Shown: positions 22,136 through 30,659 of the stretch, piece after piece
Position numbering within the stretch: position 1 is the stretch's first letter
Layout of the letters: each line of letters opens with the position of its first letter
NCBI GenBank assembly: GCA_045616665.1
Contig: JAZLHE010000069.1
Coordinates: forward strand, 1-49,537
Length of the DNA: 49,537 nucleotides
Direction: 5' to 3'
From: RUG11690 sp045616665
GTDB lineage: Bacteria; Bacteroidota; Bacteroidia; Bacteroidales; WCHB1-69
Program-made: the position numbers and the translations under genes
Notes under the pieces: model-generated
The model's input: only the letters and a program-made list of their open reading frames with translations
The model's database searches: none
Told to the model about the DNA's origin: nothing

Positions 22136-24016
22136 ATGTTTCACATGAAAAAAGAAGATATTTTTGATGTAATTGTCGTGGGTGCGGGACACGCAGGATG
22201 TGAGGCCGCTGTTGCTGCCAGTCGTCTTGGAAGTAGGACGCTGCTAATAACAATGCATCTGGGATTGGTTGCCCAAATGTCGTGTAATCCGGCAATGGGT
22301 GGAATTGCGAAAGGACAAATTGTAAAGGAAATTGATGCGCTCGGTGGTTTTTCAGGTATAGTTGCTGACCAATCTACAATCCAATTTAGAATGCTCAATC
22401 GTTCCAAAGGACCTGCTATGTGGAGTCCAAGAACGCAAAACGACAAATATCTTTTTTCTCAATGTTGGAAACAGATTCTTGAACAACACGAAAATTTAGA
22501 ATTGCGTCAAGATACCGTGATTGATGTTTTGTTTGAACAGAATCAGGTGATAGGTATTAAATCACAACAGGGAAACATTATTTATGCAAGAAAAGTTATT
22601 TTAACTAATGGTACTTTCTTGAATGGCAGAATTCATATCGGTGAGGTGAATTTTGCTGGTGGAAGAATGGGAGAGAGCAATTCCCTATTTCTTTCGGATA
22701 AATTAAAGGACTATGGATTTACTGTAAAAAAACTGAAAACAGGAACCCCAGTTAGAATTGATAAACGTACCGTTGATTTTTCCAAAATGGAAGAACAAAA
22801 GGGTGATGAAAATCCTGATAAATTTTCTTTTACGAATACCGTTGCTGTCAACAATCAAATGAGTTGTTGGATTACTTATACCAATCCACAGGTTCACGAT
22901 GTGCTGCGAACGGGATTTGAATTTTCTCCAATGTTTCAAGGTCGAATACAAGGCGTGGGACCAAGATATTGTCCTTCTATTGAAGATAAAATCAACCGCT
23001 TTTCAGAACGCGAACGTCACCAGCTTTTTTTGGAACCGGAAGGTCGTTATACCAATGAATATTATTTGAATGGTTTTTCTTCTTCTTTGCCCGAAAAAGT
23101 GCAAATTGATGCTATGCATTTAATTCCCGGTTTGGAAAATGCCAAAGTGTTCAGGCCGGGTTATGCCATAGAATATGACTATTTTGATCCTACCCAACTA
23201 AAATTTTCCTTGGAATCAAAATTGGTTGAAGGATTGTATTTGGCTGGTCAGGTAAATGGTACTACCGGTTATGAGGAAGCCGCTTGCCAAGGATTGATTG
23301 CGGGTATCAATGCGCACCTTTCTCTGCACGACAAACAACCATTGGTTTTAAGTCGCTCGCAAGCTTATATCGGAGTTTTAATTGATGACCTGGTGACGAA
23401 AGGCGTGGAAGATCCATACCGTATGTTTACCTCTCGTGCCGAATATCGAATCTTGCTTCGTCAAGATAATGCCGACGAAAGATTGACTCCTGTCGGACAT
23501 CAAATAGGATTAATTGATGATAGCAGATATCAAAATATGTGCCAAAAATATGAAAGACAAAAGTTATTTGCCGAATATTTGTACGAACATCACGCCAGAC
23601 CCGTTGAAGTAAATGACTATTTATCTTCTATTGAAACTTCTGTTATTGATCAGAGAACAAAATACGGAAACCTTTTATTGCGCCCTCAGGTTGAATTGTC
23701 CAACTTGAAAATCTGTTGCCCCAGCATTCAAGAATTTATTGATGCCAATCATATTTCTACTACCGAACAGGAAAATACAGAAATTTTAATCAAGTACGCC
23801 AACTATATCGAAAAGGAAAAAGAAATGGCAGATAAATTATCCAATTTGGATAATATCAAAATTTCTCCTGATTTTAATTATAAAGATTTTCCTTCTTTGT
23901 CTTTGGAGGCCCGCGAAAAACTTTCTCGTGTTAAACCGGAAAATTTGGGTCAGGCTTCCCGAATCAGTGGCGTGAGTCCGTCAGACATTGCCGCTTTAAT
24001 GATCTACCTAAGGTAA
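22136..24016 (+). CDS. mnmG: tRNA uridine-5-carboxymethylaminomethyl modification enzyme MnmG (GidA)
   Basis: A 626-residue FAD enzyme. The N-terminal dinucleotide motif VVGAGHAGCEAA (14-25) is followed by LVAQMSCNPAMGGIAKGQIVKE and MLNRSKGPAMWSPR. GRIQGVGPRYCPSIEDK and LYLAGQVNGTTGYEEAA complete the family set. With MnmE it installs cmnm5U34 in tRNAs. Start is either 22136 or the in-frame ATG at 22145. Both lie within a parS-like 16-mer (22137-22152). In many bacteria gidA is next to the chromosome origin. Confidence 0.95.
   Translation: MFHMKKEDIFDVIVVGAGHAGCEAAVAASRLGSRTLLITMHLGLVAQMSCNPAMGGIAKGQIVKEIDALGGFSGIVADQSTIQFRMLNRSKGPAMWSPRTQNDKYLFSQCWKQILEQHENLELRQDTVIDVLFEQNQVIGIKSQQGNIIYARKVILTNGTFLNGRIHIGEVNFAGGRMGESNSLFLSDKLKDYGFTVKKLKTGTPVRIDKRTVDFSKMEEQKGDENPDKFSFTNTVAVNNQMSCWITYTNPQVHDVLRTGFEFSPMFQGRIQGVGPRYCPSIEDKINRFSERERHQLFLEPEGRYTNEYYLNGFSSSLPEKVQIDAMHLIPGLENAKVFRPGYAIEYDYFDPTQLKFSLESKLVEGLYLAGQVNGTTGYEEAACQGLIAGINAHLSLHDKQPLVLSRSQAYIGVLIDDLVTKGVEDPYRMFTSRAEYRILLRQDNADERLTPVGHQIGLIDDSRYQNMCQKYERQKLFAEYLYEHHARPVEVNDYLSSIETSVIDQRTKYGNLLLRPQVELSNLKICCPSIQEFIDANHISTTEQENTEILIKYANYIEKEKEMADKLSNLDNIKISPDFNYKDFPSLSLEAREKLSRVKPENLGQASRISGVSPSDIAALMIYLR
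22137..22152 (+). promoter_or_regulatory. parS-like site at the mnmG start
   Basis: TGTTTCACATGAAAAA matches TGTTTCACGTGAAACA at 14 of 16 positions and overlaps both possible start codons of mnmG. ParB-binding sites near gidA and the origin are known in several phyla, but the coding overlap means chance cannot be ruled out. Confidence 0.4.
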
Positions 24017-24206
24017 GTAACTATTAATCAATAGTTTATAGTAAATATTTGATTTTAGACCTTTTCTTTAAAAAAACGTGCCGCAAGTCTTATTTTTCAT
24101 TATTGTGTCTTAAATCAAATATTTTACATAACTCATTGGAAATCAACAGTGTTTATTTGTCCTTATTTTAAATCTGAATTTTCTGACTATTTTTCAAATT
24201 TTTTTG

Positions 24207-24214
24207 TATTTTTG
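24207..24214 (+). promoter_or_regulatory. -7 promoter box for metK
   Basis: TATTTTTG. Transcription would start just ahead of the SAM-II-like aptamer at 24225. The rest of the 314-bp gap upstream (24017-24206) shows nothing I can support. Confidence 0.65.
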
Positions 24215-24224
24215 CATTGAAAAA

Positions 24225-24292
24225 TTGTGGATAGATTTGTTATGATTGCAACCACGAGAAAAAATGCTAAAACATCAAATCTCCACTTTTTT
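24225..24292 (+). promoter_or_regulatory. SAM-II-like riboswitch with overlapping terminator-like hairpin
   Basis: An H-type pseudoknot can be drawn. P1 pairs TTGTGG (24225-24230) with CCACGA (24252-24257). AGATTTG in its loop (24233-24239) pairs with downstream CAAATCT (24276-24282). ATG (24242-24244) can pair with CAT (24273-24275). The conserved SAM-II words ATTGCAA (24245-24251) and GCTAAAA (24266-24272) sit in the expected places. A second CCAC (24283-24286) can compete for GTGG, making one long hairpin followed by TTTTTT (24287-24292), an intrinsic-terminator arrangement. Position before metK fits feedback by S-adenosylmethionine. Class assignment is from recalled consensus; no covariance search was run. 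Confidence 0.78.
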
Positions 24293-24330
24293 CGTTCACA
24301 TAATTTTTAACCCATAAACCAAATTGTATT

Positions 24331-25617
24331 ATGAGCTATCTATTCACATCCGAATCAGTATCTGAAGGACACCCCGATAAGGTGAGTGATCAAATTTCAG
24401 ACGCTTTGTTGGATTCATTCCTTGCTCAGGACCCTGAATCAAAAGTGGCTTGCGAAACATTAGTAACTACGGGTTTAGTTGTTTGCGCAGGTGAAGTTAA
24501 AACCAATGCTTACGTTCCCATTGACGACGTTGCAAGAAAGGTGATTGCGAAAATTGGTTATACCAAGAGCGATTACCAATTTGATTCTAATTCTTGTGCG
24601 GTTATTTCTGCCATTCACGGTCAATCTGGCGACATCAATCAAGGGGTTGAGCGCAAAAAGAAAGAAAATCAGGGAGCGGGCGACCAAGGTATGATGTTTG
24701 GCTATGCCTGTAATGAAATGGAAAATTATATGCCTATTACCATTGAGTTGGCGCATAGAATTTTACAGGAATTGGCCGCTATTCGCAAAGAAGGCAAAAA
24801 GATGAAGTATCTCCGTCCGGATGCCAAGTCGCAAGTGACTTTAGAATATGATGACAATGGCAAGCCGCAGCGCATTGATACCATTGTGATTTCTACTCAA
24901 CACGATGATTTTGAAAAAGATGAAAAGAAAATGCAGGAAATCATCAAACAAGATATTATTAAAATTCTGCTTCCAAGGGTTATCAAAACCTGTCCTAAAA
25001 AAGTAAAATCCTTATTCAGGGACGATTATAAACTTTTGGTAAATCCTACTGGAAAGTTTGTCATCGGTGGTCCCCACGGCGATACGGGTTTGACGGGAAG
25101 AAAGATTATCGTTGATACATACGGTGGCCACGGAGCCCACGGCGGTGGCGCCTTTTCGGGAAAGGATTCTTCTAAAGTTGACCGTTCCGCTGCGTATGCA
25201 GCTCGTCATATTGCAAAGAATATGGTGGCTGCGGGGTTGTGCGACAAGGCCCTTGTGCAGGTTTCTTACGCCATCGGACAAGCAGCACCGGTAAGTATCA
25301 ATGTGAATACATACGGTACGGCTAAAATTAAAATGAAAGACGGTGAAATAGCACAAAAAATCGCCAAGATTTTCCCAATGCGTCCATACGATATCGTTGA
25401 AAGATTCCAATTGAAAAATCCTATTTTTGAACCAACGGCTTCTTACGGGCATTTTGGCCGGGACACCTATGAACGCGAAGTGGAAGTTTTCTATCAGGAT
25501 GATGCTACTTTCACAAAAAAATCAGAAGGAAAAACCAAATTTTTCAAAAAGGTGCGCTTTTTCGGTTGGGAACAACTGAATTACGTTGATCGCTTGAAAA
25601 AGGAATTTAATTTATAA
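24331..25617 (+). CDS. metK: S-adenosylmethionine synthetase
   Basis: A 428-residue MAT. It opens LFTSESVSEGHPDKVSDQIS, with ATP-binding H14 and metal-binding D16. GAGDQGMMFGYAC is the methionine/ATP loop signature, and GGPHGDTGLTGRKIIVDTYGG and GGGAFSGKDSSKVDRSAAY are the phosphate-binding segments. It makes SAM from methionine and ATP. Slightly longer than E. coli MetK (384 residues), as usual in Bacteroidetes. Expression is probably feedback-controlled by the leader riboswitch at 24225-24292. The beta-lactamase-like gene begins 1 base after its stop. Confidence 0.96.
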   Translation: MSYLFTSESVSEGHPDKVSDQISDALLDSFLAQDPESKVACETLVTTGLVVCAGEVKTNAYVPIDDVARKVIAKIGYTKSDYQFDSNSCAVISAIHGQSGDINQGVERKKKENQGAGDQGMMFGYACNEMENYMPITIELAHRILQELAAIRKEGKKMKYLRPDAKSQVTLEYDDNGKPQRIDTIVISTQHDDFEKDEKKMQEIIKQDIIKILLPRVIKTCPKKVKSLFRDDYKLLVNPTGKFVIGGPHGDTGLTGRKIIVDTYGGHGAHGGGAFSGKDSSKVDRSAAYAARHIAKNMVAAGLCDKALVQVSYAIGQAAPVSINVNTYGTAKIKMKDGEIAQKIAKIFPMRPYDIVERFQLKNPIFEPTASYGHFGRDTYEREVEVFYQDDATFTKKSEGKTKFFKKVRFFGWEQLNYVDRLKKEFNL

Positions 25618-25618
25618 T

Positions 25619-26827
25619 ATGCGTCGCTTATTCTCATTCTTGCTGTTTTTGGCCTTTTTTGTGCCGGTTGGGGCTCAAACGATACGGGTTGAACATCCTG
25701 CCGGGAAAGAACTTAAAAGTCTTTCTACGGATGAAATTAACGCTATTTTTGACAAGGCAAATCCGTGGCTTAAAATTAAAGCCCTCCAGGAAATGTCCGA
25801 CAATATGAATCTCAATGGTTCCATATTGATTGCCTTGGACGATAAAGTTGTCGTGCGCAGAACTTATGGTTATGCCCGTCTTTACAAAAAAGGCAAAGAT
25901 TTGGCAGGAATGACTTTGGACCAACTGACTCGTGCTCGCGGCAAGTCAGAAAATAAACTGGTTCATACCACGCCTTACGAACTGGCCTCGGTGTCGAAAC
26001 AATTTACTGCTGCCGCCATTTTGAAATTGGTTTCACAAGGTAAATTGCAGTTAACTGATTATCTGACAAAGTTTTATCCTGAAAATCCGTATTCTGGAAT
26101 CACGATTCATCACTTGCTAAGCCATACTTCGGGCTTGCCGGAATATTTTAAATTTCCTGATGAATATTGGAGTGATACGAACTGCGTATCCAATAAATTT
26201 GCCATAGCAAAGCTTTTTACAAGCAGGAATAAAATTCTGTTTAAGCCCGGCACCAACTATAAATATACCAATACCAATTACTTGTTGTTGGCAGACATAG
26301 TGGAAAAGGTTTCAGGCATTAAATTTGAAAAATATATGGCTGACAGTATTTTTACGCCCATCGGAATGAAAAATACGTTCTATTATACGGAAAAAGCTTC
26401 AAAAAAAGGGATAGTTTTTCCTCGTGGTCATTTGGGTTCTGGTGAAGAAGTGGCTTTTGAACCGTTAGACGGAACCTTGGGAGATAAAGGGTTGTATTCT
26501 TATCCCGAAGCCCTGATGAAATGGAAAATTGCCTATTTCAATGAGTATTCCGTCATACCCAAAGAATGGGTTGATAAAGCGATGTCTCCGCAAAACAAAT
26601 TGCTTAATGGGGCAAGACCCTCCGAATTATATGGTTATGGTCTTCATATTGAAGACGATCCCTGTTACGGGCGTTTGATTTATCACGGGGGCTTGTGGCA
26701 TGGTTTTAATCATATTATGACGTATCGGCCTTCCGACAATTTATTGTTTATTTGTCTAAGCAATTACCGAAATCGGGCTCACATAGGCAAATCTTCAGTG
26801 ATTTTGACTATTGTTGATGGAGTATAA
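25619..26827 (+). CDS. Exported serine beta-lactamase/penicillin-binding-like hydrolase (class C fold)
   Basis: A 402-residue protein with a signal peptide (1-19, ending VGA-Q). Active-site motifs of the serine beta-lactamase family (PF00144): SVSK (S124, K127), Y216-T-N218, and HGG in IYHGGLWHGF where KTG-like residues sit. HTSGLPEYF is also typical. It probably acts in the periplasm on D-amino-acid peptides or esters; there is no specific evidence of antibiotic hydrolysis. Only 1 base separates it from metK, so it shares the transcript and likely the SAM control. A strong terminator follows. Confidence 0.85.
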   Translation: MRRLFSFLLFLAFFVPVGAQTIRVEHPAGKELKSLSTDEINAIFDKANPWLKIKALQEMSDNMNLNGSILIALDDKVVVRRTYGYARLYKKGKDLAGMTLDQLTRARGKSENKLVHTTPYELASVSKQFTAAAILKLVSQGKLQLTDYLTKFYPENPYSGITIHHLLSHTSGLPEYFKFPDEYWSDTNCVSNKFAIAKLFTSRNKILFKPGTNYKYTNTNYLLLADIVEKVSGIKFEKYMADSIFTPIGMKNTFYYTEKASKKGIVFPRGHLGSGEEVAFEPLDGTLGDKGLYSYPEALMKWKIAYFNEYSVIPKEWVDKAMSPQNKLLNGARPSELYGYGLHIEDDPCYGRLIYHGGLWHGFNHIMTYRPSDNLLFICLSNYRNRAHIGKSSVILTIVDGV

Positions 26828-26844
26828 ATGACCTTTGATGAATT

Positions 26845-26885
26845 AAAAAAGCTGATTCATAGTCATTTATGAATCAGCTTTTTTT
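26845..26885. terminator. Bidirectional intrinsic terminator
   Basis: A perfect 17-bp stem (arms 26845-26861 and 26868-26884) with a 6-base loop, A-tract on one side and T-tract on the other. It separates the convergent beta-lactamase-like gene and purL and can serve both. Confidence 0.9.
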
Positions 26886-26910
26886 GTAGTGATAGGGTCG
26901 AATTTCAGAA

Positions 26911-29900
26911 TTATTTCTTGAAATACTTTACCGCGTTGCTGAAAATATCCTGACATTTGTCGCCCGGAATGTTTTTGTAAAGGTTTTCGCCTTTACGTTC
27001 GCTGTGGCCCATTTTTCCCAAAATACGTCCGCAATCTGAAACAATGCCTTCAATGGCATAGCTTGAACCATTGGGATTATCGTACTTGTTCATACTTGGA
27101 TGACCTTCAAAATCGCAATATTGGAAAGCAATCTGGCCATTGGCAAATAATTCCTGGGCCATCTTTTCCGATACGACAAATTTACCTTCTCCGTGACTAA
27201 TGGCTACGCGGTGAATGTCTCCTGGCTTAAAAGAACTTAGCCAAGGCGAATTATTGGAAGCAATTACGGTTTTGGTAATGTGTGAAACGTGACGATTGAT
27301 GTCATTGCGATAAAGAGTTGGAGATTCGGCTGTTACCTGTCCAATTTTACCGAATGGCAATAAGCCTGATTTTACAAGGGCTTGGAAACCATTGCAGATG
27401 CCTAAGATTAAGCAGTCGCGCTCAAGGAGTTTTTCTATGGCGGTTTTTATTTTGACATTGTTCAAGACATTGGCGATGAATTTGCCACTGCCATCGGGTT
27501 CGTCACCGGAACTGAAGCCGCCGCTCAATGCCAAAATATGGGCATTGTCAATTAAATGGGCGAGTTCGTCAATGGAGCTGTTGATTTCTTTTTCGTTCAA
27601 ATTGCGGAAGACAAAAATCTCGGGTTCGGCTCCTGCTTCCCGAAATGCCTTGGCTGTGTCGTAATCGCAATTGGTGCCAGGAAATACGGGCAAAACAACC
27701 TTTACGTTGTTTGTTTTCTGCGGATGAAGTTCGCGATGCGCTTTTAAGGCCGTTTTTGCGACTTCTGGCATACTTTCGCTGTTAATTTTAACTTCCGGAT
27801 AGATAGCGGCATAAGTGCCTCTCCAGGCGGCCAAACATTGCGTTTTGTCGATTTCTATCCCATTAACGGTAAATTTGTCGTCAACCAGACCTAATTCTTC
27901 GGCATATTCAAAATCTAATTTTTCAGTGGTTTCTACCACAAAACTGCCATAACCATAATCAAATAGCGGCTGTTTGGTATTGATATTGAATCCCAAGTCA
28001 TTTCCGAAGCTCATTTTGCAAAGTGCTTCTATGATTCCACCAAATTGTAAGGTGAAGCAGGAAATGATCTTGCCATTGTGAATTTGCTGGCGAACATAGT
28101 CAAAAATCTTTTTGACCCGATCGATCGTAGGTCTGTGATTATCATCAATAACATTGTTAATCAAATAAATATGATTTCCTTTTTGTTTAAATTCAGGAGA
28201 AATCACTTTATTGGCATTCTCCGTAACGATGCCAAAGGAAACCAAGGTAGGAGGAACATTAAGATTTTTGAATGTACCGCTCATTGAGTCTTTTCCACCG
28301 ATGGAAGGAAGGTGGAAGGCGTTTTGCATATAAATTGAACCTAACAGGGCGGCAAAAGGTTTTCCCCACTTTGTGCTGTCTTTACCCAATTTTTCAAAAT
28401 ATTCCTGGAAGGTAAATCTGATCTTTTTATAATCACCGCCAACGGCCACGATTTTGGCCATGGATTCCAGCACGGCATACATTGCCCCGTGGAAAGGTGA
28501 AAATGAAGCGATATAGGGATTGTAGCCAAAAGCTAAAATGCTGGCAGTGTTGGTTTTTCCATTCAGAACAGGTAACTTTTGTACGCCGGCTTGCGTTTCG
28601 GTTAACTGATGTTTACCGCCGAAAGGCATCAAAACAGTGGATGCACCAATCGTGGAATCGAACATTTCTATAAGGCCTTTTTGCGAGGCAACATTCGGTG
28701 ATGCAAGATGCTGACATATACTTTCAGTTGAAATCTTTTGATTTTCAGTTGCTTCCGGTATTCTTGCAGGGAAATTATCTTTTATTTCAGGTACCACGAC
28801 ATCGGTTTTTTGGCGGTAGCCGTTGGTGTTGATGAAGTCGCGGGACAAGTCAACGATATTCTGGCCTTTCCATCGAATGGTAAGTCTGTTATTGTCGGTT
28901 ACTTTTGCAATGATGGTAGCTTCAATGTTTTCCTTGCGGCAAAATTCGAAAAAGGCATCCACATCTTTCGGATCCACCACCACGCTCATACGTTCCTGAG
29001 ATTCACTGATGGCAATTTCGGTGCCGTTAAGTCCTTTGTATTTGGTTTTTACGGCGTCCAAATCAATCATCAGGCCGTCTGCCAATTCACCGATGGCAAC
29101 ACTGACGCCGCCGGCTCCGAAATCGTTGGATTTCTTAATCAGTTTGGTAACTTCAGGATTTCTGAAAAGATGCTGGATTTTACGTTCTTCGGGGGCATTG
29201 CCTTTCTGAACTTCCGCTGCACAGACTTCCAAGGAGGTTTCTGTATGTTCTTTGGATGAACCCGTTGCACCTCCAATGCCGTCGCGACCGGTTCTGCCGC
29301 CAAACATAATGATGATGTCTCCGGCTTGAGGTTGTTCGCGGCGTACGCATTCTGCGGGAACGGCTCCCACTACGGCACCAATTTCCAAGCGTTTGGCTTT
29401 GTAGCCGTCGTGGTAAATTTCACGAACGTGGGTTGTTGCCAAGCCGATTTGGTTTCCGTAGGAAGAATAACCTGCGGCAGCGCTTTTTGAAATAACCCGT
29501 TGCGGCAATTTGCCGTCCATCGTTTGGCTGATGGGTTCATTGATGTTGCCTGCTCCTGTTACGCGCATGGCTTGATAAACATAACTTCTTCCACTCAATG
29601 GGTCGCGGATGGCACCACCCACGCAAGTGGCAGCACCACCAAAGGGCTCGATTTCTGTGGGATGGTTATGAGTTTCATTCTTAAACATCAATAACCATTT
29701 TTCTGTTTTGTCATCCACATCCACATCTACGAAAACACTGCAAGCATTGTTTTCTTCAGATACTTCCATATCGTCCAAATGGCCGAGTTTCCGTTCATTC
29801 TTGCCGCAAATGGTGGCCATATCCATCAAAGTAAGAGGTTTTTTGCCTCCGTGGACATTTTGTCGGATAGCTTGATACTGCTCAAAAGCTTCTTGAAGCT

Positions 29901-30636
29901 GTTCGGAGAACGTGCAGGGTGTAAAAGTGATGTTTTCCAGTTGGGTCTCAAAAGTAGTGTGACGGCAATGGTCGCTCCAATAAGTATCCAACATCTTGAT
30001 CTCCGTTTCTGTCGGATTTCTCTTTTCTTCATTCTTAAAATAATCTTGAATGCAGAGAATGTCTTCGAAAGACATAGCCAGAGATAATTCTTTTCTGAAA
30101 GCGTCCAGTTCTCCGTGATTCATACCATTGAACGTATCAAAAACAACCACATCATTAACTGTGATATTTTCAGAAGAACTCAAGATGGACATATCTTTTT
30201 CCCTTGCTTCTACTTCATTGATGCAATGCTTTTTAATTCGGAGTAAATCTTTTTCAGATAATTGACCTTCCAAAATGATGACTTTTCCACTTCTGATGGT
30301 GGCCGTCATTTTCGGATCAATTAATGATAAGCATTGCATCGCGCTGTCTGCACGCTGGTCAAACTGGCCTGGAAGAAATTCGATGGCAAAATAAGTTTTA
30401 CCATCCAAGTTAAGATTGGAGTAAACCTCATCCGTTACAGGTTCAGAAAAGATGGAATTTTGAGCCTTTTCAAGCAGGTTTTCATCAATGTTGAATACGT
30501 CGTAAACATTGATAAGGCGTAAGTTTTGAATGTGAAGTTCAAGATTGTGGTTGAGGTCATCCAGTAAATCTTGGGCTTCTACCTGAAAACCAGCTTTTTT
30601 TTCGACAAAAAGTCGTGCATTAAGTAATTTATTCAT
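26911..30636 (-). CDS. purL: Phosphoribosylformylglycinamidine synthase, single-chain type
   Basis: A 1241-residue large-type FGAR amidotransferase. The N-terminal PurS-like and linker regions are followed by synthetase motifs (LDTYWSDHCRHTTF, FKNETHNHPTEIEPFGGAAT, GGRTGRDGIGGATGSS). A second half contains the structural repeat (MPFGGKHQLTETQAG, PSIGGKDSMSGTF). The C-terminal glutaminase domain has FPGTNCDYD, the nucleophile C1081 in LGICNGFQ, and the His/Glu pair region GKMGHSER. It catalyses step 4 of purine synthesis. It lies 23 bases downstream of the pseudouridine synthase gene and is probably the last gene of a four-gene transcript. Confidence 0.96.
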   Translation of the reverse strand: MNKLLNARLFVEKKAGFQVEAQDLLDDLNHNLELHIQNLRLINVYDVFNIDENLLEKAQNSIFSEPVTDEVYSNLNLDGKTYFAIEFLPGQFDQRADSAMQCLSLIDPKMTATIRSGKVIILEGQLSEKDLLRIKKHCINEVEAREKDMSILSSSENITVNDVVVFDTFNGMNHGELDAFRKELSLAMSFEDILCIQDYFKNEEKRNPTETEIKMLDTYWSDHCRHTTFETQLENITFTPCTFSEQLQEAFEQYQAIRQNVHGGKKPLTLMDMATICGKNERKLGHLDDMEVSEENNACSVFVDVDVDDKTEKWLLMFKNETHNHPTEIEPFGGAATCVGGAIRDPLSGRSYVYQAMRVTGAGNINEPISQTMDGKLPQRVISKSAAAGYSSYGNQIGLATTHVREIYHDGYKAKRLEIGAVVGAVPAECVRREQPQAGDIIIMFGGRTGRDGIGGATGSSKEHTETSLEVCAAEVQKGNAPEERKIQHLFRNPEVTKLIKKSNDFGAGGVSVAIGELADGLMIDLDAVKTKYKGLNGTEIAISESQERMSVVVDPKDVDAFFEFCRKENIEATIIAKVTDNNRLTIRWKGQNIVDLSRDFINTNGYRQKTDVVVPEIKDNFPARIPEATENQKISTESICQHLASPNVASQKGLIEMFDSTIGASTVLMPFGGKHQLTETQAGVQKLPVLNGKTNTASILAFGYNPYIASFSPFHGAMYAVLESMAKIVAVGGDYKKIRFTFQEYFEKLGKDSTKWGKPFAALLGSIYMQNAFHLPSIGGKDSMSGTFKNLNVPPTLVSFGIVTENANKVISPEFKQKGNHIYLINNVIDDNHRPTIDRVKKIFDYVRQQIHNGKIISCFTLQFGGIIEALCKMSFGNDLGFNINTKQPLFDYGYGSFVVETTEKLDFEYAEELGLVDDKFTVNGIEIDKTQCLAAWRGTYAAIYPEVKINSESMPEVAKTALKAHRELHPQKTNNVKVVLPVFPGTNCDYDTAKAFREAGAEPEIFVFRNLNEKEINSSIDELAHLIDNAHILALSGGFSSGDEPDGSGKFIANVLNNVKIKTAIEKLLERDCLILGICNGFQALVKSGLLPFGKIGQVTAESPTLYRNDINRHVSHITKTVIASNNSPWLSSFKPGDIHRVAISHGEGKFVVSEKMAQELFANGQIAFQYCDFEGHPSMNKYDNPNGSSYAIEGIVSDCGRILGKMGHSERKGENLYKNIPGDKCQDIFSNAVKYFKK

Positions 30637-30659
30637 AAGAAGTTATTGTAAAAACAAAA

